Assembly (NCBI RefSeq): GCF_013284245.2
Contig: NZ_CP085876.1
Coordinates: 4,552,001-4,616,000, forward strand
Direction of reading: 5' to 3'
Source of the DNA: Brevibacillus sp. DP1.3A
GTDB lineage: Bacteria; Bacillota; Bacilli; Brevibacillales; Brevibacillaceae
Length of the DNA stretch: 64,000 nucleotides
A program made the translations under genes and the position numbers. The notes beneath the pieces were generated by a model, which had not been told where the DNA came from, ran no database searches, and saw nothing but the letters and a program-made list of their open reading frames with translations. The number at the start of each line of letters is the position of its first letter. The stretch's first letter is position 1. Below are positions 63,001 through 64,000 of this stretch, piece after piece.

Positions 63001-63699
63001 TTATTGGTTCGGAGTCTCGCTCGCCATTTTAGCTAAACCTTCCCTATCCTTAATCAGAAGGAATCCATTGGCACGCTCAATCAGCCCCTCCTTGCAGAAC
63101 TGCTGGATGACCCGATTCAAATGTCTGTAGCTCGTTCCAATCATATTCGCTGCATCCAAGAGATTGCTCGTACTAATCTGTTCTTTGTTGGCAGAATTCC
63201 ACTCTTCTATCGAAACGGACAACAAATAACGAGCGAAACGTACTTCTACTGGGTACAGAAGGTTGATGCTTAATGAGTTGGACTTCACACAAAATTTATG
63301 CGTAATGATTTGCAGTAAAAACTGCAGGAGTGGAGCGTAGTCTGTACCGTATTTCTTCAACCAGCGATAATGAATCCCGATCATCTGAACAGACGAGGCC
63401 GCTTCCACCGAATTCAGATAAGAAATTCCCCTTACGTACTCAATATCTCCGATCACTTCAAGCGGCTTTTTAAAGGAAAGGATCAGGGTTTTTCCTTCGG
63501 GGGAAGTCGTAAAAATCTTTACTTTTCCCTCAACTAAAACATACAGATGACAGGCCGTTTCGCCCTGAGCACAAATGAGCTCCCCTTGATCAAATTGGAA
63601 CAAGGACAAATGCGGCAAAAAAGGCTCATGAAAAACAGACGCTAACTGATGGTCACGGAGATATTGTTGCAAAAGCTCACGATTTTCGATTTCCTTCAT
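63001..63699 (-). CDS. Crp/Fnr family transcriptional regulator (YeiL-like)
   Basis: 232 aa. Cyclic-nucleotide-type beta-roll (LYVLVEGKVKIFTTSPEGKTLILSFKKPLEVIGDIEYV, ~50-87) and a Crp winged helix (LLDAANMIGTSYRHLNRVIQQFCKEGLIERANG). No Fnr-type Cys cluster at the N-terminus. Flanked on both sides by DUF606 halves, so it most likely controls that transporter. The ligand is unknown. Confidence 0.87.
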   Translation of the reverse strand: MKEIENRELLQQYLRDHQLASVFHEPFLPHLSLFQFDQGELICAQGETACHLYVLVEGKVKIFTTSPEGKTLILSFKKPLEVIGDIEYVRGISYLNSVEAASSVQMIGIHYRWLKKYGTDYAPLLQFLLQIITHKFCVKSNSLSINLLYPVEVRFARYLLSVSIEEWNSANKEQISTSNLLDAANMIGTSYRHLNRVIQQFCKEGLIERANGFLLIKDREGLAKMASETPNQ

Positions 63700-63722
63700 T
63701 CCTCTGTTTCACCCTCTCGTCA

Positions 63723-64000
63723 TCAGGCCCTCAGTATTAGTACCCCCAGAATCATCATCCCGATCCCAATAAAATGCGGCAGCCTCATCTTTTGTTTATC
63801 GACACCGAACCACCCATTACTGTCAATGAGAAAAGTCAGGCTTAGCTGCGCAATCAAGAGGGCGGAAATCGTCATGGTTACCCCGATATGGTGAATGGCC
63901 GTAACATTGCTAAAAATGATAAACGCAGCGAATGCCCCACCTGTCAAATATAACTGTTTCACTCGCCTGTATGCCTGCCATTTTCCATCTCGAAAAAACA
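63723..64000 (-). CDS. DUF606 (YdcZ) DMT-type half-transporter, N-terminus cut by window edge
   Basis: The visible 91 codons run to the right edge without a start; an internal GTG at 63962 is not the true start because the frame stays open (RDGKWQAYRRVKQLYLTGGA). IGVTMTISALLIAQLSLTFLIDSNGWFG is the DUF606 pattern, parallel to the downstream half. It precedes the Crp-type gene by 23 nt. Confidence 0.82.
   Translation of the reverse strand, partial: FFRDGKWQAYRRVKQLYLTGGAFAAFIIFSNVTAIHHIGVTMTISALLIAQLSLTFLIDSNGWFGVDKQKMRLPHFIGIGMMILGVLILRA

Noticed and set aside
1..64000. CRISPR arrays, insertion sequences, prophage, tRNA or rRNA genes
   Set aside because: No regularly spaced repeats, transposase or integrase motifs, phage genes or tRNA-like folds were seen on reading both strands.

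Overview
The window is a stretch of low-to-mid G+C Bacillota chromosome. The gene set (yqxA-spoIIP-gpr, rpsT, holA, comEC, comEA, comER, the yqeG-to-yqeM series, ctaG, bdbC-like) is that of an aerobic, endospore-forming member of the Bacillales. Order and gene style fit Paenibacillaceae, most likely Brevibacillus; that genus call is inference from gene content, not a search result. No rRNA, tRNA, CRISPR array, insertion sequence or prophage was seen. The first and last genes are cut by the window edges.

Left part (1-14.9 kb), mostly minus strand. It opens with an operon ridA / PAS-HTH regulator / M19 dipeptidase / CocE-type hydrolase. Next is a corrinoid ABC importer (btuFCD) behind a cobalamin riboswitch with its own intrinsic terminator, then a Xaa-Pro peptidase, a divergent alpha/beta hydrolase, and a complete five-gene di/oligopeptide ABC importer (dppDF-A-BC order). 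Peptide uptake and peptide cleavage dominate this part.

Central part (14.9-35.2 kb). This is the conserved sporulation / competence / housekeeping block: yqxA-spoIIP-gpr, rpsT, holA, an ECF sigma factor with a membrane anti-sigma factor, comEC, asnB, comEA, comER, leuS behind a leucine T-box, and yqeM-rsfS-yqeK-nadD-yqeI-aroE-yqeH-yqeG. Compared with Bacillus subtilis it is rearranged: the sigma/anti-sigma pair sits between comEC and holA, asnB separates comEC from comEA, comER runs in the same direction as comEA, and the peptide importer lies where lepA would follow yqxA.

Right part (35.2-64 kb) is more accessory. It holds a TetR regulator with a Blt-like MFS exporter and a BltD-like polyamine acetyltransferase sharing a 28-bp operator-like dyad; dinB with a small Cys-rich partner; a peroxiredoxin; an orphan OppA with a class-I glutamine hydrolase; a signal-less class A beta-lactamase-like protein; an FAD desaturase-like enzyme; a CvfC-like protein; an ABC-F ATPase; a sirtuin; and a cupin with a tyrosine-rich tail. 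A redox/copper set follows (bdbC-like, thioredoxin-like, ctaG, sco, YtkA-like lipoprotein). Then come a collagen-like small protein, a divergent MurF-like ligase / CapA-like pair, a GNAT behind a perfect inverted repeat, CarD, and a Crp-type regulator between two DUF606 half-transporters.

The best candidates for something undescribed are the MurF-like/CapA-like pair, the ECF sigma with its zinc-less, disordered-tail anti-sigma, the RidA-regulator-dipeptidase operon, and the operator shared by the TetR gene and the exporter. All functions are read from motifs and context; no database search was possible.
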